DNA of 64,000 bases from Calonectria ilicicola (taxonomy: Eukaryota > Ascomycota > Sordariomycetes > Hypocreales > Nectriaceae). The stretch covers positions 868,001 to 932,000 of the forward strand of contig CP085827.1 in NCBI GenBank assembly GCA_020809705.1, given 5' to 3'. The first letter of the stretch is position 1; the number at the start of each line of letters is the position of its first letter. A program made the translations under genes and the position numbers. The notes under the pieces are model-generated. The model saw only the letters and a list, made by a program, of their open reading frames with translations, searched no databases and had not been told where the DNA came from. This document shows, one piece after another, positions 1 through 10,599 of this stretch.

Positions 1-594
1 GGGAAGCGTGGGGATGGCGAGGGGTTCGTCTGGGGTGATGAGCACGAATTTGCGTGATTGGGTGAATTTTTTCGCTCGGTAACAGGGACCTGGCCACCAT
101 TAACAGGAGACTCCGCGCCAAGTCTCGCCCAAGCGGAGATTCCGCCTCTCACGCTACCTCGACGGACAAGGATGGAGCCGCGTCCACTGCATGCTGATTG
201 GCTAGACACCATAAAAGTCCTCAATTCGCCGATGGTTGTCCAAGCGAAAGGCGGAGCGTCGGCGCAATATGGGGCGAAATGTTAGCTTGGCAGCGGAGAG
301 TCCGCTTAGAACAAGACAGCACCTGATGAGCTCTGACAATGTCGAGCCACTTCCTCGGAATCGGTGCATTGGTACATGCAGATTCTCCACAGGACTCCCC
401 ACACAGCTAAAGCGAATGTGATTTATTAAAAACCGTCATGAGTGAGCCATATCAAACATCGACCTGTCCTCCAGGTCAATTACATTATTTGTTTCTCATT
501 TCACTTCCCAACCACAGAAAAATACCCCACCTTCAAGCTTTTCAGTCCCTAAGAACAGCCCCATACAAGCCTCAACTCACTGCCACTATCAGTA
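1..594 (+). promoter_or_regulatory. Upstream region of alpha-glucosidase with CGG-N5-CCG sites
   Basis: No convincing gene is seen. The stretch holds a series of zinc-cluster-type CGG half-site pairs, all with a five-base spacer: AGG-N5-CCG at 105-115, CGG-N5-CCG at 134-144, direct CGG-N5-CGG at 252-262 and CGG-N5-CCG at 294-304. Three of them share the longer core GGAGANTCCGC. A CCAAT box in reverse orientation (ATTGG) lies at about 197-201. Small ORFs here overlap these sites and look random. The placement upstream of the maltase start at 595 suggests control by a Zn2Cys6 activator; this is inference. Confidence 0.5.
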
Positions 595-2415
595 ATGGGG
601 TCACTGATCTGGGACGAAGAGAACCGGTGGGTGGGTAAACAAGCGTGGTGGAAAGCCGCCACCTTCTACCAGGTCTATCCGGCAAGTTTCAAAGACTCAA
701 ATGACGATGGATGGGGAGACCTGCCGGGTCTTATTTCCAAGATTGACTACCTTAGCGACCTTGGCGTTGATGTAGTCTGGGTGTCGCCTATTTTTGACAG
801 CCCCCAGAAGGACATGGGATATGATGTTTCAGACTACCAGAAAATATACGAACCTTATGGGACGATTGAGGACGTCGATAGACTAATTGCGGAATGCCAC
901 AACAGGGGGATGAAAGTGATTCTCGATCTGGTCATCAATCACACCTCGATTGAGCACGAGTGGTTCAAGCAATCAAGGTCATCAAAAGACAACCCAAAGA
1001 GAGATTGGTATATCTGGAAGCCTGCTCGTTACGATGAAAAGGGCATTCGCCATCCGCCAACAAATTGGAGAGGATACTTTGCCTGTCCCACATGGACGTG
1101 GGATGAGCAGACCCAAGCATATTATTTACACCTCTACGCGCCAGATCAACCTGATCTGAACTGGGAAAATGAAGATTGCAGGGAAGCCATATATGAAGAT
1201 ACGATGCGTTTTTGGTTGAACCGCGGTGTTGATGGCTTCCGCATTGACACGGTCAACAAGTACTCAAAGCGACAAGATTTCGTGGATGCTCCCATCACCG
1301 ACCCAACATCAGCACATCAGCCAGCTCCAGAGATGTGGTGCAATGGTCCTCGCATTCATGAATTCATCAACGAAATGTACCGCAAGGTTCTAGGTCCTTA
1401 CAATGCCGTCTCAGTCGGGGAGCTCTCAAACACTCCCCACCCCTCACAAGTCATCCCATATGTGTCAGCGGCAGCCGAGGAACTCAACATGGTGTTTGAA
1501 TTTTCCATGATTCGCCTAGGAAATGGAAACGGCTTCGGGGCCAAATATATTTACCGCCCATTTAGTCTGTCCACGCTCAAGGCCATCACGCACAAATGGC
1601 AGAGCTTCATCGAAGGCACTGATGCCTGGGCAACGGCATTTTGCGAAAACCACGATAACGGGCGAGCTGTGAACAGGTTTGGAGATGCATCAACGCCTGA
1701 ATGGTGGCTTAAATCAAGCAAGACGATCGCAGTCTGGCAGGCAACTCTTACAGGAACTTTGTTCCTCTACCAAGGCCAAGAAATTGGTATGACAAACATG
1801 CCCGAGTCTTGGGGCATCGAAGATTATAAGGATATTGAGAGTGGCAACTTTTACGCGGAGGCCGTCGAGTCCGGCGACAAAGATCGAATAGAGGCAACGA
1901 TGCATGGCCTGCAGATAATGGGCCGCGATCATGCTCGTATCCCGTTCCAGTGGAACGACACTCCTAACGCGGGGTTCACGAGCGCCGAGGCGAAGCCTTG
2001 GATGCGAGTGCACGATGACTACAAGATTATAAACGCTTCGAAACAAGCCACCGACCCCAATTCTATCCTTAGCTTTTACAAGCAGGTTTTAAAAATGCGG
2101 AAGCAGTACCAGGATATGTTTGTATTCGGTGCTTTTAAGCTGCTAGATCCCGCCAACGAATCCGTCTTTGCCTACGTCAAAGAGAGCCCTGCTCCCATCA
2201 GTGGTCAAGATGGGTCAAAGAGGAAGGCACTTGTGATACTGAACATGTCTCAAGAGGAAAGACCTTGCTTGGAAGTATGTGAGGCTTTAGGCTGCGCACC
2301 TGAAGATGTGCAGTTACTATTAAGTACTGTAGAGCAGAATAACCAACCCAAAGAAGGACAATCGGTACTGGTTGGTTGGGAAAGTAGGATCTACGTCAAC
2401 TTCAGTCTCAGATAG
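595..2415 (+). CDS. GH13 alpha-glucosidase (maltase type)
   Basis: A single-exon 606-aa intracellular GH13 alpha-glucosidase (oligo-1,6-glucosidase/maltase subgroup) that hydrolyses terminal alpha-glucosidic bonds of maltose-like sugars. There is no signal peptide. Family signatures are clear: the N-terminal FYQVYPASFKDSNDDGWGD block (residues 24-42), DLVINHTS near 111, the nucleophile Asp218 in GFRIDTVN, acid/base Glu276 in VGELSNTP and the transition-state Asp354 in ENHDNGR. Residue 219, right after the nucleophile, is Thr. In yeast enzymes Thr here goes with maltase activity and Val with isomaltase, so a maltose preference is inferred. Length is normal (about 580-610 aa). No sugar transporter or MAL-type regulator is adjacent. 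The Met at 595 precedes the conserved N-terminus directly, and no other in-frame start is plausible. Confidence 0.95.
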   Translation: MGSLIWDEENRWVGKQAWWKAATFYQVYPASFKDSNDDGWGDLPGLISKIDYLSDLGVDVVWVSPIFDSPQKDMGYDVSDYQKIYEPYGTIEDVDRLIAECHNRGMKVILDLVINHTSIEHEWFKQSRSSKDNPKRDWYIWKPARYDEKGIRHPPTNWRGYFACPTWTWDEQTQAYYLHLYAPDQPDLNWENEDCREAIYEDTMRFWLNRGVDGFRIDTVNKYSKRQDFVDAPITDPTSAHQPAPEMWCNGPRIHEFINEMYRKVLGPYNAVSVGELSNTPHPSQVIPYVSAAAEELNMVFEFSMIRLGNGNGFGAKYIYRPFSLSTLKAITHKWQSFIEGTDAWATAFCENHDNGRAVNRFGDASTPEWWLKSSKTIAVWQATLTGTLFLYQGQEIGMTNMPESWGIEDYKDIESGNFYAEAVESGDKDRIEATMHGLQIMGRDHARIPFQWNDTPNAGFTSAEAKPWMRVHDDYKIINASKQATDPNSILSFYKQVLKMRKQYQDMFVFGAFKLLDPANESVFAYVKESPAPISGQDGSKRKALVILNMSQEERPCLEVCEALGCAPEDVQLLLSTVEQNNQPKEGQSVLVGWESRIYVNFSLR

Positions 2416-2731
2416 AAGCCTACCCATATTTCAGTAATTATCTTCCAACAATTCTCCAATAGCGAGTCATGGGGTTCAAGCACAGAAATTTGACATTCGG
2501 AGTGGTTTGAACCAACGGAAAACATGTGAGATATGAATGAGATCACTTTGAGATTTTCACGCTCGTCTCAGATACGAAAATCTGTATATTCCATGACATC
2601 ATGTAAGTGAATATACATTGAGCTAGACGTACTCAAGCAATTTAAGTCCATGAGTCAAATGACACGCTTGACTGATTGACTGTAAATCTCAACAAAGTAT
2701 ACAGACAACTGGCATAGTATTGTTTTCAACT
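2416..2731. other. Convergent intergenic spacer
   Basis: An AT-rich spacer between the converging alpha-glucosidase and HET genes. I see no RNA gene, repeat or ORF worth calling. It presumably carries both polyadenylation regions. Confidence 0.5.
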
Positions 2732-4831
2732 CTATACCAATACTATCTCGGCATCAGAGCCCTCTACAAAGGTGTCTTTCCCGTCTCGTTGGCCATCACT
2801 AAATCGGGATTTTTCCCAAATAATACCGAAACCAATCCTCTTGTACTTGTCGACATTATCTTCCTCATCATCATGCATAGCGGGGGTGAGCATTAGCACA
2901 AAGTGTTCGAGCTCCCCAGACGATGATGGTTCTGAAGCCACACGAAGGCACCAGACGGTAGAAATCCCCTGTTCGATTGGGGATGTGTTATCCAAAAAGG
3001 CCTCGCCAGCAATCTCTTCGGATTCTGGGGCTGGAATCAGGTGATGCCGGAGTTTTTGGGTGAGGGAACGTTTGCCTATGTTCAACTGAATCATCATCCC
3101 ACTCACGGTTAAACGGCAAAATTTGAGAGGGGATGATAGAGGAACTCCTTCCCAGTGCTGTTCAACATTTAGTAACTTGATCAGGTTGGTAGATCCTTTT
3201 GGAAGGTCAGGGGTCAGCACTTCGCCCTTCACGGACGCCCAGGACCAAGATGGAATATTTCCAGCGTGGCGAATTACACCAGCTGACGTTGCACCCCACA
3301 TTAATCCACGTGCTATATCCTCCGCCCACAATCCTGCAATGTATTGATAACCTGTCTCTTTCGCGAAGATATCAGCCAGGCCAGCAATGGCCTTGAGCTT
3401 ATCCTCTTCGTACGTCAACACACGCTTGGAGTAATTCCACACTAGCCGAGACCAGTGCCTGAAATAGTTTCTGCCATCATCACCTGAGCCTTCCCGGACT
3501 ATGCCGGCCCATTGATTCATGCTCTCATTCCTGAGCTGGGGACGCTCGATAAGGCCGTCTTCTGTAGCATAACGGCTAGGACATTTCCAGAGCCACTGTT
3601 CTCCACCAAAGCATACCAATCGGGGTGATAGGAATGTCTCTTGTAAAGTCCAAGCCCTGGTATTGAGAGGTTCTGAGGCCTTCTCGATCGTCTTATGTGT
3701 CTCCATGCGAACCATTACCGTCTCACCGTGAAGATTTGCACACACTGCCGCTTGAAAGGGGTTAAGAAGGCCATCTTTGGGGCTGCTAGATGAGGTAGCT
3801 GCAAGTGTAAGATGTGAATTTGAATACACGGTGCTCATTTTGGCGGCTTCGACTTGCCAGTCTTGGGCAGAATCCTGAATAATACATAGAGAATCGATCC
3901 AAAGATACCGAATGCCCAGGTAAAGACTAGCAAGAATCGCTTCTCGCTGAGTCAAAGGGAGACGGCCATAGTCTATACCATCTTTATGCTGTTCCAAGGT
4001 CTCCGTTGTCGTTACATAATGGTACTCTGGGTCGGCACCCCAGCAGTAGCTGAGAGCGACATAACTACCCATCTCTTCCAGTGAAGTCTCACGAAGCTTG
4101 ACTTTGATGTCCTCGAGCTTTGAAGGCACGTTTGGACTGCCAGTGAGGTCCAACACACGAGTCGGAAGTACGGTGTCGCGATTTGCGGGAAGCGACGACC
4201 AACAGTCCTCATGGTTGTAGCATTCTCCAAGCCAGTTCTTCAGCATGTTTAACCTCTCGTGAGGCGGTGAATTGGCTGATTCATCATATGGCTCCCAGAA
4301 CCGTCGAGAAGCAAGGTCACCAAGTCGAGAAGGTGTAGAGGTATTCAATGGTATCCCGCTCTGATTGAAGGGATGTCGAGGGCCAACAACTGGAACCAAA
4401 GTAGTGTAATTTGAGTGTCTTGATACCGCAATGGTTATGCCAGCCGAGGTGCTGTTTGGGTCACACAAAGAAGGGTCGCCTTGATGGTAACGGGCGGCAA
4501 TTTGAGGAGCTCCCTTGACTAGACTCACTTCAACCCATCCACAGATTCGACAGGTTGAATCAATCAACGTCTGAACATTTGGTTGATGCACGGTAATCTC
4601 GGGCGCATCAGGATGCAGCATGAGCTGGCAATATTTACAGACTCCATCCTCGTTTGTGCTCGTAATGCCCCATTCGTCGGGTGAAACAGGTGGTTCTTCT
4701 TTAGTCGGCACTCTAATATCCTGAATGTCGCTGCCACGCAAATCGAAGATCTTAACCTCGTCTGGTGGCTTCTGACTGAAGACTAAAATTGTTTTGGGCT
4801 CTGGTGAGCTGCGTTCGGGGTCTGAGCTCAT
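2732..4831 (-). CDS. HET-domain (heterokaryon incompatibility) protein
   Basis: A 699-aa single-exon protein with a HET domain (PF06985 type), found in fungal cell-death proteins that act in non-self recognition. The three HET blocks are present in order: YVALSYCWG (about residues 257-265), LGIRYLWIDSLCIIQDS with a following VYSNSHLTLAA, and RAWTLQETFLSPRLVCFGG. A variable C-terminus of about 250 residues follows, as is usual. The N-terminus carries a CxxC (65, 68) and a second CxxC (94, 97), a zinc-ribbon-like arrangement. The start is taken at the ATG at 4831; three upstream codons begin only with GTG. No partner gene such as a NACHT or SesB-type protein lies next to it, so its recognition role is unknown. 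Confidence 0.88.
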   Translation of the reverse strand: MSSDPERSSPEPKTILVFSQKPPDEVKIFDLRGSDIQDIRVPTKEEPPVSPDEWGITSTNEDGVCKYCQLMLHPDAPEITVHQPNVQTLIDSTCRICGWVEVSLVKGAPQIAARYHQGDPSLCDPNSTSAGITIAVSRHSNYTTLVPVVGPRHPFNQSGIPLNTSTPSRLGDLASRRFWEPYDESANSPPHERLNMLKNWLGECYNHEDCWSSLPANRDTVLPTRVLDLTGSPNVPSKLEDIKVKLRETSLEEMGSYVALSYCWGADPEYHYVTTTETLEQHKDGIDYGRLPLTQREAILASLYLGIRYLWIDSLCIIQDSAQDWQVEAAKMSTVYSNSHLTLAATSSSSPKDGLLNPFQAAVCANLHGETVMVRMETHKTIEKASEPLNTRAWTLQETFLSPRLVCFGGEQWLWKCPSRYATEDGLIERPQLRNESMNQWAGIVREGSGDDGRNYFRHWSRLVWNYSKRVLTYEEDKLKAIAGLADIFAKETGYQYIAGLWAEDIARGLMWGATSAGVIRHAGNIPSWSWASVKGEVLTPDLPKGSTNLIKLLNVEQHWEGVPLSSPLKFCRLTVSGMMIQLNIGKRSLTQKLRHHLIPAPESEEIAGEAFLDNTSPIEQGISTVWCLRVASEPSSSGELEHFVLMLTPAMHDDEEDNVDKYKRIGFGIIWEKSRFSDGQRDGKDTFVEGSDAEIVLV

Positions 4832-6361
4832 CTTTAACACGCTTAAACAGTCAATGTCATTGAAGCTGAAGTAGCTAGCGATTTAAAATAGGTTCCTATG
4901 TTCGCGAAATAATAAGTAAGTCGGCCATGGCAGCGATGATAGAGCGGGGTAAGCATTCGGGGATAGCAATAGACATAGGAAAAGAACGGGGTACACAGGA
5001 CGGTCATAGATATACCTTTGTCTTTTATGCAGCAAATTTCGAGGTCAAAAAAATAACCAAACCTAGTACATGATTGTACTTTTGCACATGCACAATCAGT
5101 TGAACCACTGTTTTAAAGGGCGGGGTGGGAAACCCATTTTTAGGCAGAAGCACTCACGTGATGTGGCTGTGTCGAAAGTGAACAAGAGGAACACAAGAGA
5201 AATTAAAGCATGCGGGACTCGATGACTTGTCGACAAGGTAAATACAGTTTATTTTGAGCTTTTTTAGGAGTTATATATTAGTTAAATGGTGCCAGCCAAT
5301 GAGTTGGCGGCCCGAAAGGTTGTTATTTTAATTATTTCTCGCCTGCCTCGTCTTTTCAGATTCTATCCCCCCCACACACACATAAGTAGCTATCCAGTTG
5401 AGATCAATTTACTCAGCGTTATATAAATATAACTTGCCTCGGCAGATTAAGAAAATATTTCCATTTGTCAGGGATTGTTTAGAGATTTCCCCTTGGTTCC
5501 CGATCATATCCTTTACCAATCCCTGGCCATTCCAGAAACAACGGACCATGTTTCTGCGAAGACCAACCACCCGCGATTCTGTCGACTCTCCGGGTCAATT
5601 ACGCAGTCATTCTAACTTTCTCACCATGCATCCTTAATACGCACAGAATTATATTATTTTACCATTGGCAAGAGAACAAGTACGCCCAGTTCATAAAACC
5701 TATATCCGACAGACCGATGCTTGCTACCAGTCACTACATCACACTCTCTCGGTACCTATTCTAGAGGCCGGCGAAGTCTTCCCTCAATCCAGCCTTCCCA
5801 TAGCAAACCATGGGATATAAAGAATTATTCTTGGTCCACAAGCAAGCAAAGACGGATTAAAATATCATAAAAAGACCAATCTTCCGGTAAGAGCACCTCC
5901 AATATGTTAAATTCCATAATCCAGAAATCCACTCAAATTCAATTCAATCGCATGATGGAATATCTTGTCGATACGTACAGTGACAAGGGGATATTCAGGA
6001 ATAGTAGACAGCATTTCGGAAACGACGGAACAGCTTGTCCTCGAATCCATAATACGGCATCTAATGAAGATAGAGTGCTTCTCCTATTGGTAGTGAATAT
6101 GTCTCTTCTCCAGCACTTGTGGCTTCATTCATACGTCACAATGCATCGCTGACCAGTAAACGCCAAGGAGCATGCGTTTTGGTGGTATTATTGCGTCACC
6201 ATGATTAACTTCAGATAAAGTCGTTACATCCTAAGAAATAAGTGCGCTGCAACTTCAAAGATAAACTTTCCACAACCTCAAGACTAAAATCCCCACCCAC
6301 CCGTGCTTCAGGTTATCGACTCTTTTTCTCTCACACGTTTTCTTGGATGCAAATCACTAGA
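4832..6361. other. 1.5 kb intergenic region
   Basis: A shared upstream region of the divergent HET and molybdenum-enzyme genes. It has AT-rich tracts and short random ORFs only. I see no tRNA, repeat or conserved protein segment. Confidence 0.45.
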
Positions 6362-8296
6362 ATGGAACCCAATATCCCATTTCGCGAGTCGGTGCCGCGG
6401 CATCAGGTCAGATATTGCCACATTAAAACATCCTATGACAGCCTAAACTAACATCTACGTATGCGGCAGCCTCCAGATGAGTGGAAGCTAGAGCAGGGCC
6501 TAGAGCCAGCCCGATTGGGCATCCGTAATCAAAGTAGCATCAAGATTAGCACAGAATGGCCCATAGCATCTCTATCAAATGGAACTGAGCTGATAATGGA
6601 TGATGATTCTGACGATACAGATCTTGATGTTACAGAGGAGCGAAAAGGATGGAAGGGATATATTGAATGGGAAGACTACCCCGAAAAAAAGGCCAAAGCT
6701 CATCAACGGTTCACTCGGTTCCGATTTCCTCCTCCACCCGAGTTCCAACTTGAACCCGTCCCTGCAACTAATCCCGTCCTTGAAGGCACGCGATGGAAGC
6801 TATGGCACAAGGCTATTGGGGGTGCTCTCACAAATGTACCAGAGGAGAGCTGGAAGACAGTCCTCAAAGTAAGTTTAAGACAAACTGGGCGCTTTAATCT
6901 ACCAAGGGCTGAGAACTTTGCACAGGAAAAACATCCCGACATGCTTCACCTTCTACAGTTTCCCTATAACGGAGAGCCACCTAAAAGCCTCCTTACCAAG
7001 GAACCAATTACGCCCAATGAGCTATATTTTGTGCGCAATCATGGTGGAATTCCCGATATTGACCCCGAAGCATATGACCTGCGACTTGATGGGCTTGTAA
7101 ATGACCCAAAGGTCCTTTCGCTTAGTGAATTGCAGAATGAGTCCATTTTCCCGCGTACCTCAAAGCTCGTCACCATTCAGTGCAGTGGTACCCGACGATT
7201 GGAACAAATTGTCGAGTATGCTGGCGAAGGTGACGAGATGATCAACGCGCCGTGGGCTGAGGGTGCAATAGGCACAGCCAAGTGGACTGGCGTCAGTCTC
7301 AAAAAGATCATCAAACATTGCGGCGGTATCAAAGAAGGCGGCAAGCACATTGAATTATATGGAGCTGAGACCTACTTCAAGGGAGGTGAATGCATGAACT
7401 ATGTCGTTTCTGTGCCTTGGTCTAAAGTCAAAGCCAATGAGGTACTTTTGGCTTGGGAAATGAACGACAAGCCACTACCAAAGATACACGGATTCCCTCT
7501 TCGAGCAGTCGTGATGGGGTACATTGGCGCGAGAAGTGTCAAGTGGCTATATCGAATCAAGGTGATTGAGACACCCAGTCGAGCCCCGGTCCAGAGCAAA
7601 GAATATCTATACTTTCAGCAGCAATCCGGCAAACACAACCAGCTACCTACAAGTAAGTCTCAACAAAATTCCTCATTGAAAATTTCCAGGCTAAATCATT
7701 GAACAGTGGGCATTCAAATCCAAGAGATGCCGGTCAGCAGTGCCATAATGACCCCATGGAATAAAGAGGTTGTGGTGCACAATGGCCAGATTGAAGTTAC
7801 AGGTAAAATATCCCCGATACAGTTGAATATATTCCATTGCTGACTGATCACAGGGTGGGCTTACTCTGGTGGTGGTCGATGGCCGGAACGCGTAGAAGTA
7901 TCTTCTGATGGAGGCTATGTGTGGTACCCTGTTCCACTCGAAAATCTCTCGGAAAAGCATAAATTTGCCTGGAGAACTTGGTCATGCTCTGTGCCGTGCG
8001 ACCACGAAGGCTGGACAGAGTTGGTCGTCCGCTGCTGGGACAACAGTCTCAATACTCAGCCCATGGCTGTGCGCCATAGCTGGAACTGGGGCCTGCACGT
8101 CACTAGTAGCTGCCACAGGGTCAAGATATACAGCGTCAATGCGAGTCGCGAGGCGACAAAGAAGAGACTGGAAGAGTTTAACCAGCATGGGGAGAACTTT
8201 ATGCCCATCACTAGGCCGACGGAATTCCGGACAATGACGATGGAGGAATACGAAAAGACATGGCTCGCCATGGAGCCAAGAGATGTAGACGACTGA
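6362..8296 (+). CDS. Sulfite oxidase/nitrate reductase-family molybdenum-cofactor oxidoreductase
   Basis: Rebuilt as five exons: 6362-6406, 6470-6868, 6926-7652, 7707-7802 and 7854-8296 (569 aa). All junctions are GT-AG and in phase. The second intron (57 nt) is a multiple of three without a stop, so it is invisible to ORF calling; removing it gives a clean junction before KHPDMLHLLQFPYNGEPP. The Moco-binding domain includes FVRNHGGIP and the cofactor-ligating Cys in TIQCSGTRR, followed by WTGVSLKKII and HGFPLRAVVMGYIGARSVKWL. The last two exons encode the sulfite-oxidase dimerization domain (MPVSSAIM, GWAYSGGGRWPERVEVS). There is no cytochrome b5 or FAD domain, so this is a stand-alone Moco protein and not a complete nitrate reductase. 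The usual CAGNRR is CSGTRR here. The physiological substrate is unknown. Confidence 0.9.
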
Positions 8297-9100
8297 TAGA
8301 GTTAACCCATCATGAGATGGGCCTGCCACCTGAGAATACGCGTGCGATGCTTAAAAGGGTTAGTTGGGATTATTTACAAACAAAATTGCCAAAGTACGAC
8401 AATATTTAAATTTAAAAGTATTTATTCCACATTTGAAAGGACTTTCAAATTTTGGTTAGTGAATCAACGATGTACTTACACCTAGCAACATTTATGTAGA
8501 CTCTGGATATCTGATGAAACATCAAAATAAATTACGTAAATAGAGACCAGAACTAAAAGAAACGCACAAAAACGGTCACTCTCTACTTTGAAAAAGGCAA
8601 TTATTCCGTTGTCGAGCATCGCTTGATCGAGAATGGATCGTGATCGAATAGAAGTGGAGCCTGGTCAATCCCACCACGCGGAGATAACCACACAGCTTAG
8701 CTCCCCGATCATGGCGCGGAATTAAGCAGCAAGAAAACACGAGATGCCCCACATTGTTTCCTTTTTCAGTCGCCCTGATTGTTATATGTCATACAGTAGA
8801 GCGAATGACTCCATTTAACAATACCTTTCTACGTCATTGAGCCGCAGATTGTGACGCCTTAATGTAGCATTGCCGTGTGAGTGGCAAGTGAAACGAACAG
8901 TTTCTGGCCGATGTAGCAGGCAATCCCATTGCCGAACACTTTAGTCGACATATATTTAAAGGGTCGTCCTAACAGCATGATTCCGTCGACATCAACAGTG
9001 AACATCACAACAAGTTTCATTCCACATCAATTATTCATTCTCAACACTTGAAAAGACCACCTCAACTTCCACATCTTTTCTCTCAGCCCAGATCATCAAC
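8297..9100. other. 0.8 kb intergenic region
   Basis: AT-rich spacer ending in the promoter of the decarboxylase-like gene, with a TATA-like string (atatatttaaa) around 8949-8959. No RNA gene or repeat is recognised. Confidence 0.4.
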
Positions 9101-10165
9101 ATGCTTGGTAAAATTGCCCTCGAAGAAGCCTATGAGGTTGCTGGCCAAGACGTCAAGTCTCAGCGAGAAGCTGCTCTCTACATCAACCCATCTGACCGAG
9201 AGCGCTATATGCGTCAGATTAGCGATATAAATGATGAGAGAGTGCGCCTTTCCGATGCTCATGGCATTGGATACACCATCGTGTCTCTCACCGTCCCTGG
9301 AATCCAGGGCATCAGTGATCAGGCGGAGGCCGAACACCGTGCAACAGAAGTCAACAACTGGGCTTATCAACAAATCAAGGGTCTACCTGACAAACTGGGT
9401 GCTTTTGCTTGTCTCTCTATGCACGACCCTGCTCAGGCAGGCCAAGAGCTACGCCGCTGTGTTGAGAAATTGGGGTTTCATGGGGCTCTCCTCTGCGATT
9501 TCCAACATGCAGGACCAGGAGGCGAAACTTACAAGTTTTATGACCAACCTGAATATGATACCTTCTGGAAGGTGGCCGTTGAGCTTGACGTTCCTGTCTA
9601 CATCCACCCAGCGGCTCCCCAGGATGTCGTATTTGACAAACTGTACGCCCAAAGACAGTATCTCATTGGTCCTCCCCTTTCATTCGCCAATGGTGTAAAT
9701 CTTCATCTCATGGGAATAATCTCCAATGGTGTCTTTGATCGGTTCCCAAACCTCAAAATTATCGTTGGACATCTCGGCGAGCATCTCCCATTTGACTTTT
9801 GGCGAATCAACCACTGGTTTGAAGACGTCAAGAAACCCATTGCCGACGAAAAGGGCGATGCTACAATGTGCAAGAAGACCATTTACGACTACTTCAAGCA
9901 GAACATTTGGGTCACCACTAGCGGTCATTTCTCAACTGCTGCCCTTAAGTATGTGGTCGATGAAATCGGTGCTGATCGAGTTCTCTTTAGCGTCGATTAC
10001 CCTTATGAGACTATTGAGAACTGCAGCGCTTGGTGGGACGGGCAGGCCGATGCTATCAAGGATGCAGTCGGTGGAGTGGATAACTACCGCAAGATTGGTC
10101 GTGACAACGCAAAGGCTCTTCTGAAGCTAGGCAACTTTTCTGACTCAGATTCCCCGGTCAACTAG
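9101..10165 (+). CDS. Amidohydrolase-family decarboxylase, 2,3-dihydroxybenzoate decarboxylase-like
   Basis: A 354-aa intronless protein of the amidohydrolase_2 / ACMSD superfamily, very like fungal 2,3-dihydroxybenzoate decarboxylases, which convert 2,3-DHB to catechol non-oxidatively in the cytosol. Diagnostic features are the opening MLGKIALEEA with metal-ligand Glu8 (Ala at position 10, as in the Aspergillus enzyme and unlike gamma-resorcylate decarboxylase with His), His169 in VYIHP, the GHLGEHLPFDFWRINHWFED block at 223-242, TTSGHFST at 272-279 and Asp299 in FSVDYPYE. Length matches the family. The substrate could be another ortho-hydroxybenzoate. Neighbours do not form an obvious catechol ortho-cleavage pathway. 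Confidence 0.9.
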   Translation: MLGKIALEEAYEVAGQDVKSQREAALYINPSDRERYMRQISDINDERVRLSDAHGIGYTIVSLTVPGIQGISDQAEAEHRATEVNNWAYQQIKGLPDKLGAFACLSMHDPAQAGQELRRCVEKLGFHGALLCDFQHAGPGGETYKFYDQPEYDTFWKVAVELDVPVYIHPAAPQDVVFDKLYAQRQYLIGPPLSFANGVNLHLMGIISNGVFDRFPNLKIIVGHLGEHLPFDFWRINHWFEDVKKPIADEKGDATMCKKTIYDYFKQNIWVTTSGHFSTAALKYVVDEIGADRVLFSVDYPYETIENCSAWWDGQADAIKDAVGGVDNYRKIGRDNAKALLKLGNFSDSDSPVN

Positions 10166-10482
10166 ACAATAGTGGCGCAGCGATTTAACACTCTGTTTTC
10201 TAAAGTGATTGTGGATATGCAGACGGGGCATAACGGAAATTGATCTAAATAAATGATATCATTCAAACTACTCATCCACTTCATCTACCATGGGGCCATC
10301 ATGAAAGATACTCATTTCTCCGCAGTCTTGGCATAATTTGAAAATAACAAGCACGCTTTCCTTTCAACCTCTCCATAACTCATGATATTGATACTGTTGC
10401 CAAATGTGTTTGTTTGAGTAGAAGATTTCCGTTTCGGGCCCAATCGCCTTGACCCGCATAAAAATCTAATCAACCAAAAAGA
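10166..10482. other. Intergenic spacer
   Basis: 3' flank of the decarboxylase gene and of the tRNA-Arg. I see nothing else in it. Confidence 0.4.
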
Positions 10483-10572
10483 CGACCACGCCAGGAGTCG
10501 AACCTGGAATCTTCAGAGAATTGGTGATTTCGTAACCGAAATCTGACGCCTTAGCCATTAGGCCACGCGGCC
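10483..10572 (-). tRNA. tRNA-Arg (anticodon TCG) with 17-nt intron
   Basis: The minus strand folds as a full cloverleaf: acceptor GGCCGCG pairs with CGTGGTC plus discriminator G, and the T arm is CCAGG-TTCGACT-CCTGG. The anticodon stem TCAGA/TCTGA encloses loop TTTCGG with anticodon TCG (complement of 10537-10539). A 17-nt intron (complement of 10519-10535) sits one base 3' of the anticodon, the canonical eukaryotic position. It requires tRNA splicing endonuclease. Mature length is 73 nt before CCA. Confidence 0.96.
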
Positions 10573-10599
10573 GATGCTTTGTTATTATTTTTTCCCGTG

